Shown one piece after another: positions 52,189 to 60,763 of a stretch of DNA of 64,000 nt; position 1 is the stretch's first letter; every line of letters begins with the position of its first letter. Source of the DNA: Vibrio cyclitrophicus. GTDB taxonomy: Bacteria; Pseudomonadota; Gammaproteobacteria; Enterobacterales; Vibrionaceae. The notes under the pieces were generated by a model. It had not been told where the DNA came from. It made no database searches and saw only the letters and a program-made list of their open reading frames with translations. The stretch covers positions 2,914,001-2,978,000 of the forward strand of contig NZ_AP025480.1 in assembly GCF_024347435.1 (NCBI RefSeq). The letters run 5' to 3'. The position numbers and the translations under genes were made by a program.

Positions 52189-52924
52189 TGAGTACCTGCA
52201 CATCTTGTTGGTAAACACTTACTTCACTGTTTTGCTCGAGCACAAGATCGATGTGAATTACACCACCTCTTTGTAAGCTTGGCTCTTCGTATCGAAAACG
52301 ACTTTTAGCGTAGTTAACGCTATCTGCAATCCTTACGCCATTACGCTCAATGACACCTTGTCCTTCGATAGTATTGTTCACTATACAGAAGCTGACATGA
52401 TTGTTTTTTTCATAAATATAATGTCGTTTTGCAATAGACTCACTCACAAGACTCAAAGCTGTAACACTGAAAGAGTTGGTATTCTGTACTGCACCCGAAA
52501 CGTCAATTCGTTTATTGGACTCCACTGCCAAATCATTAAAACTACTTGGATTTATAATAATGTAGTCACCTACAGAGAGACTTGGTTCACCTTGACCAAC
52601 AATGAAGTCCAATTGATTGTCTAGTTCATCGAAGTGATAAAAACCGGAATATTTGATCGGATAGAATGAGAGGCACTTTCTCTCAAAAGTAGTAGTAGGT
52701 AAAAAACTCAGATCTTCAGTAAAGCTATTGGGCACTGCATGGCTTATCTCTCGCGACATTTTCTCAACAACAAATTGACCTTTTACTTGTACTTTTTGAC
52801 GATCGATAGTTTCAACATAGCCTCTCATGCCATATTCGACAAAACCGGCAATTGCGAGACCAATGACGGCAACCACAACAATGGTTACGATCATCTCTAT
52901 CAAAGTAAAACCACGTTGTTTCAT
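52178..52924 (-). CDS. mshO: MSHA minor pilin MshO
   Basis: A 248-residue type IV pilin-like protein with the prepilin motif MKQRG/FTLIEMIV and a following hydrophobic helix. Pilins of this size (PilW-like) usually prime pilus assembly. The start shares one base with the mshD stop (TAATG). Confidence 0.9.
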   Translation of the reverse strand: MKQRGFTLIEMIVTIVVVAVIGLAIAGFVEYGMRGYVETIDRQKVQVKGQFVVEKMSREISHAVPNSFTEDLSFLPTTTFERKCLSFYPIKYSGFYHFDELDNQLDFIVGQGEPSLSVGDYIIINPSSFNDLAVESNKRIDVSGAVQNTNSFSVTALSLVSESIAKRHYIYEKNNHVSFCIVNNTIEGQGVIERNGVRIADSVNYAKSRFRYEEPSLQRGGVIHIDLVLEQNSEVSVYQQDVQVLNAP

Positions 52925-53493
52925 TAGTAGTTCCCCTTGTAAGCAACTAAGCTATAACGGTTGTTACCACCAAAGATCTGTAACTCAACGCGCTTCATCG
53001 TTCCAATTACATTGTCGTTTAGTCCATCCATGTTTTGATCATAAAACACCAAGACCTCGACACGGAAATTGGCATAACTGTCTTCGATATTTTCATCTAG
53101 GATATTAGCAAGCGGATACTTCGTCGATGATACACAAGCTGACTCAGTGGTATCGGTATACCAACAACCAATATAGTCATCGACATCATTAAAAGCAGCG
53201 GGCGCAGTCTCTGACCCATCCACTCCCAATTCATTGGGAGCTGAACAAGTCGCAGCTCCCGTATCGCCACAGCGAATCAAACCACCATCAAAATCACTGT
53301 GTTCATCAAAGCCGCGAGCTAAAATTTGATTCATCAAACTCTGACCTAAGGCTACGGAGCGGTTTTGATATTGTGGGTCGGCCGAACTTGCCACTTGAGG
53401 TGCTAAAAAACTGCTAATTGTGACCATCGCAATACCCAGTACGATAATCACAATAATGCTCTCTATAAGAGTAAAACCACGTGCGCGAATCAT
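52924..53493 (-). CDS. mshD: MSHA minor pilin MshD
   Basis: I choose the ATG at 53493, which overlaps the mshC stop as ATGA and lies 7 nt after AAGGGG; the GTG at 53499 is too close to that site. The 189 residues begin MIRARG/FTLIESIIVI, a prepilin signal. Several Cys (IRCGDTGAATC, YIGCWYTDT) may form disulphides. It probably sits in the minor pilin complex with MshC, MshO and MshP. Confidence 0.9.
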   Translation of the reverse strand: MIRARGFTLIESIIVIIVLGIAMVTISSFLAPQVASSADPQYQNRSVALGQSLMNQILARGFDEHSDFDGGLIRCGDTGAATCSAPNELGVDGSETAPAAFNDVDDYIGCWYTDTTESACVSSTKYPLANILDENIEDSYANFRVEVLVFYDQNMDGLNDNVIGTMKRVELQIFGGNNRYSLVAYKGNY

Positions 53494-54008
53494 AGACACG
53501 CCCCTTCACGCACATAACCTTGAGAGTTAATACACACACTGGCTTGGTTTTGCCCTGAGGTAATCAGAATGCTCACACCACTACTGGCGGTATCAAGCGG
53601 GTTACCGAGAAGATCAAACGTAATTTGTGACACTGAAGGTGTAGCACTAAACGAGACTTGATCAGCTACAACTGAATCGCTCCGGGAGCTAGAGTCACTA
53701 GCACTGCAACCGCTTGAGCTACCAATACAACTAGCACTGATAGTTATACGGCTGCGCAGACAAAGTTTTTGAAGATCAAGGTAACTCGTATCGTTACAAT
53801 AATTGTATAAGTTGGGGATATTGGTTTGAATTCTATTCACTTGAACCTGACGAACCACAGAGATAATTTGCTTTTGCGCTGTAAAAGTAGAAAAACTAGA
53901 GGTTCCAGCGAAGCGACTCGCGGCAAAAGTGGAAACAATACCGAGGATAATGATAACGATGATCAGCTCTACCAAAGTAAAGCCGTTGGGTGTGGGGCTG
54001 TTATCCAT
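53490..54008 (-). CDS. mshC: MSHA minor pilin MshC
   Basis: A 172-residue GspH/FimT-like pilin with the prepilin motif PNG/FTLVELIIVII and a Cys-rich middle (NYCNDTSYLDLQKLC, SCIGSSSGC). AGAGG precedes the ATG. It is the first gene after the mshA terminator, so mshCDOPQ need read-through or a promoter in the 144-bp gap. Confidence 0.9.
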   Translation of the reverse strand: MDNSPTPNGFTLVELIIVIIILGIVSTFAASRFAGTSSFSTFTAQKQIISVVRQVQVNRIQTNIPNLYNYCNDTSYLDLQKLCLRSRITISASCIGSSSGCSASDSSSRSDSVVADQVSFSATPSVSQITFDLLGNPLDTASSGVSILITSGQNQASVCINSQGYVREGACL

Positions 54009-54106
54009 AATGAGCCTCTAACTGCCTAACGAATACTGATTATACAAGATAATGAAGCTTTCGCTCTTATGTATATGAATAGTTTTGATATTTGTATGTT
54101 TTGGAT

Positions 54107-54134
54107 AGAAAAAAGGCCAGCAGGTGCTGGCCTT
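54107..54134 (-). terminator. Terminator after mshA
   Basis: AAGGCCAGC (54113-54121) pairs with GCTGGCCTT (54126-54134) around a 4-nt loop, and the minus strand continues TTTTTTCT. Termination after the major pilin gene would give abundant mshA message relative to mshC-Q. Confidence 0.85.
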
Positions 54135-54152
54135 AAAGCTAAGTATTTAAGC

Positions 54153-54620
54153 TTATGGGGTAGTACAAACAGCAGCACTCACAACTGCATTCGCTGTTGC
54201 TTCAGCAACAGAGGTCGCTTCTTCGTATACAACACAACTATCAACGTAACCAACAATACCAAACAGCGCGTCGTCATTACCAGATTGACCAAGATATTCA
54301 AAATCTTCATCTTTGCCAACACCTTGAACAATAGCACCAATTGCAGCTGACGTACCTGCTGGGTAACCAAAAACAGTGGCAACGTCATTGCCGTCAATTG
54401 TAACTAACGCTGAAGACAAAGATTCTTTACCGTCAATTGCTGACTTGCCGTAAACGATACCGGAAGCGCCTTGAATCGCACCAGCTAGCCCCTCAAGAGT
54501 TGCATTTTTTGCATCATCTTGCAGGTTTAGGAAACGTGGCGCCGCAGTTACAGCAAGAATACCTAGAATAACAATTACAACCACTAGTTCGATTAGGGTG
54601 AAACCGCCTTGTCTTTTCAT
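54153..54620 (-). CDS. mshA: MSHA major pilin MshA
   Basis: The 155-residue structural subunit of the mannose-sensitive haemagglutinin pilus, used in surface attachment, biofilm initiation and as a phage receptor in Vibrio. The prepilin peptide MKRQGG is followed by FTLIELVVVIVILGILAV. The C-terminal disulphide loop lies between the Cys in YVDSCVVYEE and that in AAVCTTP. AGAGAGAGC precedes the ATG. It lies between mshB (35 nt upstream) and a strong terminator. Confidence 0.95.
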   Translation of the reverse strand: MKRQGGFTLIELVVVIVILGILAVTAAPRFLNLQDDAKNATLEGLAGAIQGASGIVYGKSAIDGKESLSSALVTIDGNDVATVFGYPAGTSAAIGAIVQGVGKDEDFEYLGQSGNDDALFGIVGYVDSCVVYEEATSVAEATANAVVSAAVCTTP

Positions 54621-54655
54621 AGTTAAGCTCTCTCTATGTTTAATTTTACGCAGAC

Positions 54656-55231
54656 TTACTGCAAAGTTACGGTCACACGACCAGTTTTAATTTCGTAAAC
54701 GAATTGGTGCTCGGTATTACCTTCTAACTGAATGTAAGTACACGTTGCCTCACCTGAATTCGCTTCCGCTGAATATTTATAATTTGAGTCGTCATCAACA
54801 TCATCGACTGCTGCCACATTCGGTGGGTTTTGCAGTAAATTCTGCATCAATTCAGCACAGGTTTCTGAAGAAATATCTCCTGGTGCGACTGAAGAGTCAC
54901 TATTCACAGTCCATGGGTAACCATCTCGAAAGTCGGTATCTTCACTCTTGCTGTTCTTTGATCTTGTTAACCAAAAATCAACACCATCATAATTTACAGT
55001 ATTGTATGTTTCAACACCAATCTTCTCAGATGGTCTTGCTTCGGCTTCCCACTGTGCTCTTGCTGATAATACTGCGGTTGCAAAACCACCAGCGACACCT
55101 TCAATACTGGATTTTTTAGCCTCATCGGTCACATCTAAGAAGCGGGGTAAAGCCGCCACTGCCAATAAACCAACGACAACAATTACGATGACTAATTCGA
55201 CAAGGGAGAAACCCTTTTGATTTTTAAGCAT
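54656..55231 (-). CDS. mshB: MSHA pilin-like protein MshB
   Basis: A 191-residue pilin homologue with the signal MLKNQKG/FSLVELVIVIVV. It is larger than MshA but shares the SIEGVAGGFATAV helix pattern with it, which suggests an old duplication. Cys in SETCAEL and EATCTYI may form the D-loop disulphide. It precedes mshA by 35 nt and follows mshF by 79 nt. Confidence 0.92.
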   Translation of the reverse strand: MLKNQKGFSLVELVIVIVVVGLLAVAALPRFLDVTDEAKKSSIEGVAGGFATAVLSARAQWEAEARPSEKIGVETYNTVNYDGVDFWLTRSKNSKSEDTDFRDGYPWTVNSDSSVAPGDISSETCAELMQNLLQNPPNVAAVDDVDDDSNYKYSAEANSGEATCTYIQLEGNTEHQFVYEIKTGRVTVTLQ

Positions 55232-55310
55232 TTTCTACCTACTCATCTAATTACTAACGCGCATTATACATTTGCACACGTATAAAACCATAAAAACAGT
55301 GTCAATATTC

Positions 55311-55766
55311 TCACAAAGCCAAAATATTGGCTTTTACACTAAATCTTTCTTTTTCGAGCAATATATCTATTTGATACTTATCGCTATAATGATAACTACA
55401 ATGAAACTGTATGTTATCACTTTTATCTTCAATACTGGGAAAAGTCAGCCCTAAAATGCTCTGTGGGGGATACAATTGCTCTAACCAATAGCGACAATCC
55501 CGTTCCGAACCTTTAATCGGCTTTATCCATCCCGTTCTGCTATAGCGCATTAACTGTTCTGAGTCATTAGTTTGTTCCGGGCCCGTTAACAAATACTCTT
55601 GTTTAAACAAATTAGCCTGCTCAAGAATCCGCTTACTCGCGACGATCAATGCCGTGTTACTCGCTTCTTCTTCTACCGTATCCAATGCAAATAGCAGCCC
55701 TACAATTAGAAAAAGGATAACCACACTCCAAATAACAAAACGTGAGCGTTGTAGGTTATTTAGCAT
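55311..55766 (-). CDS. mshF: MSHA biogenesis protein MshF
   Basis: A 151-residue protein with one N-terminal membrane helix (residues 10-29) and a small periplasmic domain. It has no prepilin cleavage motif. MshF lies 3 nt after mshG, which supports the assignment. The family's role in pilus assembly is not defined; it is identified mainly by position and membrane topology. Confidence 0.8.
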   Translation of the reverse strand: MLNNLQRSRFVIWSVVILFLIVGLLFALDTVEEEASNTALIVASKRILEQANLFKQEYLLTGPEQTNDSEQLMRYSRTGWIKPIKGSERDCRYWLEQLYPPQSILGLTFPSIEDKSDNIQFHCSYHYSDKYQIDILLEKERFSVKANILAL

Positions 55767-55769
55767 TCA

Positions 55770-56993
55770 TTAGCCTTTGATTGCATCCAGCATTCCCCAC
55801 ATCGGCAGGAAAATACCTAAAGCCAATACTAAGACCATACCAGCGACAACGACCAACAAAATAGGCTCTATTCTAGCGGTTAAGGTTTTCAAATCGTAAT
55901 CAACTTCTCGATCATAATAATCTGACACCTCGAGCAATAGTTCATCAATACGACCCGTTTCTTCACCGACTGAAATCATTTGTATCACGAGCGGTGTGAA
56001 GATTTCGCTGTTAATCGCGGTTGAAGAAACCGTACTACCCGCTTCAATTGCCGATTTCATAGCTTGAACCCGTAACTCTAAAAAGCGGTTATCCAGAGCT
56101 TCAGCCGATAGCGCTAACGATTGATTCAATGGCACACCCGCTTTGAGCATCAATGCGAAAGTACGTGAGAAACGAGACAGTAAAGCTCGGTTAACAACGC
56201 CACCAATGACAGGTATTTTTAGGCGCCACCGATCCCACGTTTCTAAGCCGTTATCTGTTTTAACCCAAGCTTTAAACGCAAAAATAAGGCCAAAGATCAC
56301 GCCTAGCATCAAGCCCCAATAATTCACAAAGAACTCTGACATACCAATCAAGATACGAGTGGGGAGTGGAAGATCGACACCAAACCGTGCGAACATGCTA
56401 GAAAACTGTGGGATAACCTTAATGTTAAGAATGAACATCGCAATCAAAATGAAGCAGATCACGAATGTTGGGTAACGCATCGCTGTCTTGATTCGCTTGC
56501 GAGTCTCCACTTCTTGTTCATAGTATCCAGCTAACTGCAGCAGCGCTTGGTCTAAACGACCCGTATTTTCACCAACACTGATCATCGATACAAACAGCGA
56601 GCTAAATACCTTAGGATGCATTTGCATCGATGCCGCTAACCCACGGCCATTGGTTAGCTCAGCAACCACTTCTTCTAAAGCTGCTTTCAACTGTTTGTTT
56701 TCACAATTTTGAGTCAGACCTTTCATCGACCTCAGAAGCGGCACGCCCGCTTTGGTTAGACTGTATAATTGTCGACAGAACAGAACCAAGACCTCAAGAG
56801 GAACATTGGGTGAAAACAGGCTAGATATATCCATATCTAATACTGAATCGCCACTTCTCCCCAACTTAATTGAGGTTGGAATGATCCCCTTGCTCATCAA
56901 GCTTTCAGCGGCTAGATCTTCGTTATTCGCATCTAATTGACCGGTAACCTGGCTACCATCCGAACTGCGACCTACATAACGATACGTTGGCAT
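55770..56993 (-). CDS. mshG: MSHA inner-membrane platform protein MshG
   Basis: The 407-residue polytopic PilC/GspF homologue on which the extension ATPase acts. Two T2SF domains (about 70-195 and 275-400) each carry the VGEETGRIDELL or VGENTGRLDQALL motif. The N terminus (TYRYVGRSSDGSQVTGQLDA) is typical. It follows mshE by 12 nt. Confidence 0.95.
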   Translation of the reverse strand: MPTYRYVGRSSDGSQVTGQLDANNEDLAAESLMSKGIIPTSIKLGRSGDSVLDMDISSLFSPNVPLEVLVLFCRQLYSLTKAGVPLLRSMKGLTQNCENKQLKAALEEVVAELTNGRGLAASMQMHPKVFSSLFVSMISVGENTGRLDQALLQLAGYYEQEVETRKRIKTAMRYPTFVICFILIAMFILNIKVIPQFSSMFARFGVDLPLPTRILIGMSEFFVNYWGLMLGVIFGLIFAFKAWVKTDNGLETWDRWRLKIPVIGGVVNRALLSRFSRTFALMLKAGVPLNQSLALSAEALDNRFLELRVQAMKSAIEAGSTVSSTAINSEIFTPLVIQMISVGEETGRIDELLLEVSDYYDREVDYDLKTLTARIEPILLVVVAGMVLVLALGIFLPMWGMLDAIKG

Positions 56994-57005
56994 ATCACTC
57001 TACCC

Positions 57006-58730
57006 CTACAGATAAATTGGGTCAGTGGCACCGGAAGCATCCCCTTCACCAAGGTACATTATCTCATCGAGACTCACGACACCTTGCAGAGCCAGTTCCA
57101 TCGCAGAAGCCAATAACGGTTTGTAATTTTCAGACTGTCTAGCTGCTTGAGCAAAACCGACCGCATCATTCGCTCTAAGGGCATCCATCATGTTTTGTTC
57201 TAGCTCTAACATTTCAAAGACACCAATACGACCACGATAGCCGGTTAAGTTACAGTTCTGGCAACCACGACCTTTCATAAATGGCACACCCACTTGGTTG
57301 GGGAAACGGACGCTCAACCATTGCTTGCGAGGTTCATCCAATTCATCTTCAACTTTACAGTCAGTACATACTTTACGAACCAATCTCTGTGCTACTACCG
57401 CTCGCACAGCGCTCGCTACCAAGTAGCCTGGAGCGCCCATATCCATCATACGCAGTGCGCTATCTACCGCATCATTGGTGTGCAGCGTACTTAATACTAA
57501 GTGACCCGTCAGTGCGGCTCTCAATCCAATCTCAACCGTTTCGTGGTCACGCATCTCACCAATAAGAATGATATCGGGATCCTGACGCAGGAAAGTTCTC
57601 AATATAGTAGAGAAGTCGAGATTAATCTTAGGGTTAACCTGAACTTGGTTCACACGCGGAAGTCGGTATTCCACCGGGTCTTCCGCAGTAATGATCTTTT
57701 TACCCGGTTCGTTTAATTCGCTTAACGCACCGTACAAGGTCGTGGTTTTACCTGAACCTGTCGGCCCAGTAACCAAGATCATCCCATGTGGACGGCGTAA
57801 TTGTTGACGAAGACGAACCAGTAGATCGCTCGGTATACCCGACGCTTCTAATTTACGTAAACCGGCTGATTGGTTAAGCAGACGCATCACCACAGACTCA
57901 CCGTGCTGCACTGGCATAGTCGACATACGAATATCGACAGATTGGCCTTTCACGCGAATATTGAAGCGGCCGTCTTGAGGAAGACGTTTCTCTGAGATAT
58001 CAAGATTTGCCATCAGCTTCAAACGCAGAACCAGAGCAGACGCAATATTGACTTCATTCAACAGTGTTTCATGCAGCACACCATCAATACGCTGACGAAG
58101 ACGCAATACGTTTGAATCGGGCTCAATATGGATATCAGAAGCAGCGACTTGGATTGCATCTTCAAATAACGAGTTGATAAGCTTAACGACCGTAACTTCG
58201 TCACTGTCTTCATCTGCTATATCAAAATCAAAGGCATCATTAACTTGGTGCTCGGCATGCAGTTGCTCAGCGAAAGAGGCGATTTCTTTGGTTCGACGAT
58301 AATAGCGATCAAAGCCATCAACGAGTTGTCTTTCCCTAGCGACTACAAATTCTAGAGCATAATCACCAAGTTGACCGAGCAACGACTCTTGTGCAAATAG
58401 ATCGGCAGGATCACTCATTGCAACACGCAAAGTGTCACCTTGGCGTCCAATCACCAATGCGCGAAGGCGACGAGCATGTACTTCGGGTAAAAGCTGTACA
58501 GCTTCTACATCGACATTGGCTCGGCTTAAATCAATAAGAGGAATCGCTAACTGCTGCGATAAGAAGCTCAACATCTGTTGCTCTGATAAGAAGCCAAGCT
58601 CAATCAGTGTATCACCGAGTTTACGTCCGGTACTTTTCTGAGCCGCTAGAGCTTGTTCTACTTGAGCCTCAGTAATAATGCCTTCTTCAACAAGCAAATC
58701 ACCCAATCGCTTTCTTAGTCTAATTTGCAT
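57006..58730 (-). CDS. mshE: MSHA pilus extension ATPase MshE
   Basis: A 574-residue GspE/PilB-type ATPase that drives pilus extension. Two N-terminal repeats (RLGDLLVEEGIITEAQ at residue 8 and KLGDTLIELGFLSEQQ at residue 37) form the MshEN domain, which binds cyclic di-GMP in Vibrio cholerae MshE. Walker A is VTGPTGSGKTTTLYG near residue 320, and the tetracysteine zinc motif is CTDC and CQNC near residues 460-495. The start follows AGGAG at 7 nt and overlaps mshN by 11 bp. Pilus extension is therefore expected to rise with cyclic di-GMP. Confidence 0.96.
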   Translation of the reverse strand: MQIRLRKRLGDLLVEEGIITEAQVEQALAAQKSTGRKLGDTLIELGFLSEQQMLSFLSQQLAIPLIDLSRANVDVEAVQLLPEVHARRLRALVIGRQGDTLRVAMSDPADLFAQESLLGQLGDYALEFVVARERQLVDGFDRYYRRTKEIASFAEQLHAEHQVNDAFDFDIADEDSDEVTVVKLINSLFEDAIQVAASDIHIEPDSNVLRLRQRIDGVLHETLLNEVNIASALVLRLKLMANLDISEKRLPQDGRFNIRVKGQSVDIRMSTMPVQHGESVVMRLLNQSAGLRKLEASGIPSDLLVRLRQQLRRPHGMILVTGPTGSGKTTTLYGALSELNEPGKKIITAEDPVEYRLPRVNQVQVNPKINLDFSTILRTFLRQDPDIILIGEMRDHETVEIGLRAALTGHLVLSTLHTNDAVDSALRMMDMGAPGYLVASAVRAVVAQRLVRKVCTDCKVEDELDEPRKQWLSVRFPNQVGVPFMKGRGCQNCNLTGYRGRIGVFEMLELEQNMMDALRANDAVGFAQAARQSENYKPLLASAMELALQGVVSLDEIMYLGEGDASGATDPIYL

Positions 58731-59868
58731 CGTCGTGCTCCTCTAAGGCATCGAGTATTTTTAACCGATCTCGCACAAAATTTTGCGATTGAGATGAGAT
58801 TCCTACTCGAGTTAAAGCGCCTTGGTATGACTCTTTTGCAGCCGTAAAATCTAACTGACGTTCCTGTTGAATGGCCAGACCGAGCCACCAGCGAGCATTA
58901 TCAGAATCAATATCGACCAAGTTTTTGTAACTCTCTAATGCAATCTCTTCTTGCTGCGATTTTTGGCTCAACGCCGCACGCATGGCTAGATAATCTTTGG
59001 TTGGGTTTGGCGGTAAATGGACTAATGGACTCAATGCCGCTTCCGCTTGGTTCGCTTTGACAAGCAATGTTGATAAGCCTAAACGCAGCTTTTCACTATT
59101 AATATTAAGTTTGATACCCGACTGAAAAAGTTCGTAAGCCTTACGAGTATCACCTTTCCCAAAATAGAGAATCGCGAGTTTCTGGCGAACGTCCTCATTT
59201 CTAGGGGTATATCGAAGAGCTTCGGTATAACCTTTCAAGGCACCAGTAAGATCGTTCGCATCAAGCGCTTTCTGAGCACGACCTTGTGCATTGGCTGATA
59301 GTTGATCAGACGTTAGCTCCACCTGCTCAATCAACATTCCATTATTTTCTGAACCTCCAGAAATGGCGACTTCGCCAGAAATAGAAACAGGCTCTTTTTT
59401 TGTCACACTAGCCACGTATATGGGCTCGGGAATTTCAATTTTATTCCCTTTAGGTGCACTGGTCGTGTTAAGTACCGCTTTACGAGGAGTTACAATCGTT
59501 GAATCAGACGAGACTGACTTAGCTTTTACATTGTTTGCCGTAGCGACATGCTCTACAGAACGATCAGGTACGTCTAACGTGACTAATTTCTTGGTTGGTG
59601 ACGAGATAGGCTGCGCAATTACACTCTGTATTTCGCCCGAACTATCAATGACAGAAACCTCAATTTGCGCGTCTCTTGTAGAGATTGAATTGCCGACAGC
59701 AGGACCTTGCGATATCGCCCAACCGCCCATGGCTAAGCTGAGTGTAAAGCCCGCAGCAACCCATACTAATGGAGAACGTGTTTTGACTTTTGGTACTACT
59801 GCAGCTTCAATCGAAGTCGCTGATTTTTTCTTTGCCAATTCAGACAAGGCGTTGTTAATGACGCTCAT
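58720..59868 (-). CDS. mshN: MSHA biogenesis protein MshN
   Basis: I take the ATG at 59868, two bases after the mshM stop, giving 382 residues that begin MSVINNALSELAKKKS. A single membrane helix (about 37-55) precedes a low-complexity linker and C-terminal TPR repeats (about 195-370). TPR proteins of this type support secretin or platform assembly. It overlaps mshE by 11 bp. Confidence 0.88.
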   Translation of the reverse strand: MSVINNALSELAKKKSATSIEAAVVPKVKTRSPLVWVAAGFTLSLAMGGWAISQGPAVGNSISTRDAQIEVSVIDSSGEIQSVIAQPISSPTKKLVTLDVPDRSVEHVATANNVKAKSVSSDSTIVTPRKAVLNTTSAPKGNKIEIPEPIYVASVTKKEPVSISGEVAISGGSENNGMLIEQVELTSDQLSANAQGRAQKALDANDLTGALKGYTEALRYTPRNEDVRQKLAILYFGKGDTRKAYELFQSGIKLNINSEKLRLGLSTLLVKANQAEAALSPLVHLPPNPTKDYLAMRAALSQKSQQEEIALESYKNLVDIDSDNARWWLGLAIQQERQLDFTAAKESYQGALTRVGISSQSQNFVRDRLKILDALEEHDDAN

Positions 59869-59870
59869 AA

Positions 59871-60710
59871 TTAATTCCAACCCCACAGTATTGGCGTTTT
59901 AAATTTAGGCTTACATACATCGTACGTTTCATGCATGGCTGAAAACAGATGTTGGTTGTCGATACTTTTCTTATCTTCACTGAACGAAAGCAATAGAGCC
60001 TTGTGGCAAAGTTGGTTTATCAATCTAGGGATACCTAACGACGAACGACAGATCGCCTTTTTTTGATTCAAGCTGAACAACTCAGGATGACCACCAGATT
60101 TAGTAATTCGATTATCGATATACGCCACCGTTTCATCGAGAGTCAGTGGTCTTAGTGTCGAACTAAATGTGATTCTTTGGCGAAACTGCCTTAGGTGGTA
60201 AGCCTCTAATCGAGCATCCAATTCGGGTTGCCCTAATAAGACAATCTGCAGCAGTTTTTTATCTTCCGTTTCAAGATTACCAAACAACCTTAATGTTTCG
60301 AGCGCTTCATCCGATAGCGCTTGAGCCTCATCAAGAATGGCGACGACTCTTAAGCCTGAGTTGTGTAATTCAATTAACTTGTGCTGGATGTTATCAACTA
60401 AGGTTGCTGGATTATCGATAGTCAAACCTAGCTCTTTGGCGACGGCTTGACGCAGGTCTGCACCAGACAAAACAGGGTTTGGCAGGTAGATTAACGCCGT
60501 ACAATCCTTTAAATGATTAACCAGCATCCGACAAACCATGGTTTTTCCCGTACCGACTTCGCCAGTGACTTTGATTACGCCCTCTCCCATATCTAACGCC
60601 GAGATGACCGTTTGAATCGCCTCAAAATGAGGCGCCAAACCATAAAAGAAATCGGTATTCGGCGTTAACGTAAATGGCAGTTGTTCAAAACCAAAGTGAG
60701 CTTGATACAT
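59871..60710 (-). CDS. mshM: MSHA biogenesis ATPase MshM
   Basis: A 279-residue AAA ATPase of the ExeA/GspA group, starting MYQAHFGFEQLPFTLTPN. Walker A is VTGEVGTGKTMVCRM near residue 48 and Walker B VVAILDEAQAL near residue 123. Relatives help insert secretins through the peptidoglycan. It lies between mshL and mshN. Confidence 0.93.
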   Translation of the reverse strand: MYQAHFGFEQLPFTLTPNTDFFYGLAPHFEAIQTVISALDMGEGVIKVTGEVGTGKTMVCRMLVNHLKDCTALIYLPNPVLSGADLRQAVAKELGLTIDNPATLVDNIQHKLIELHNSGLRVVAILDEAQALSDEALETLRLFGNLETEDKKLLQIVLLGQPELDARLEAYHLRQFRQRITFSSTLRPLTLDETVAYIDNRITKSGGHPELFSLNQKKAICRSSLGIPRLINQLCHKALLLSFSEDKKSIDNQHLFSAMHETYDVCKPKFKTPILWGWN

Positions 60711-60763
60711 ATGACGACCTAGCTTAGTAAGAAACAGCCAATCTACATTGAGAAAGTAAGTAT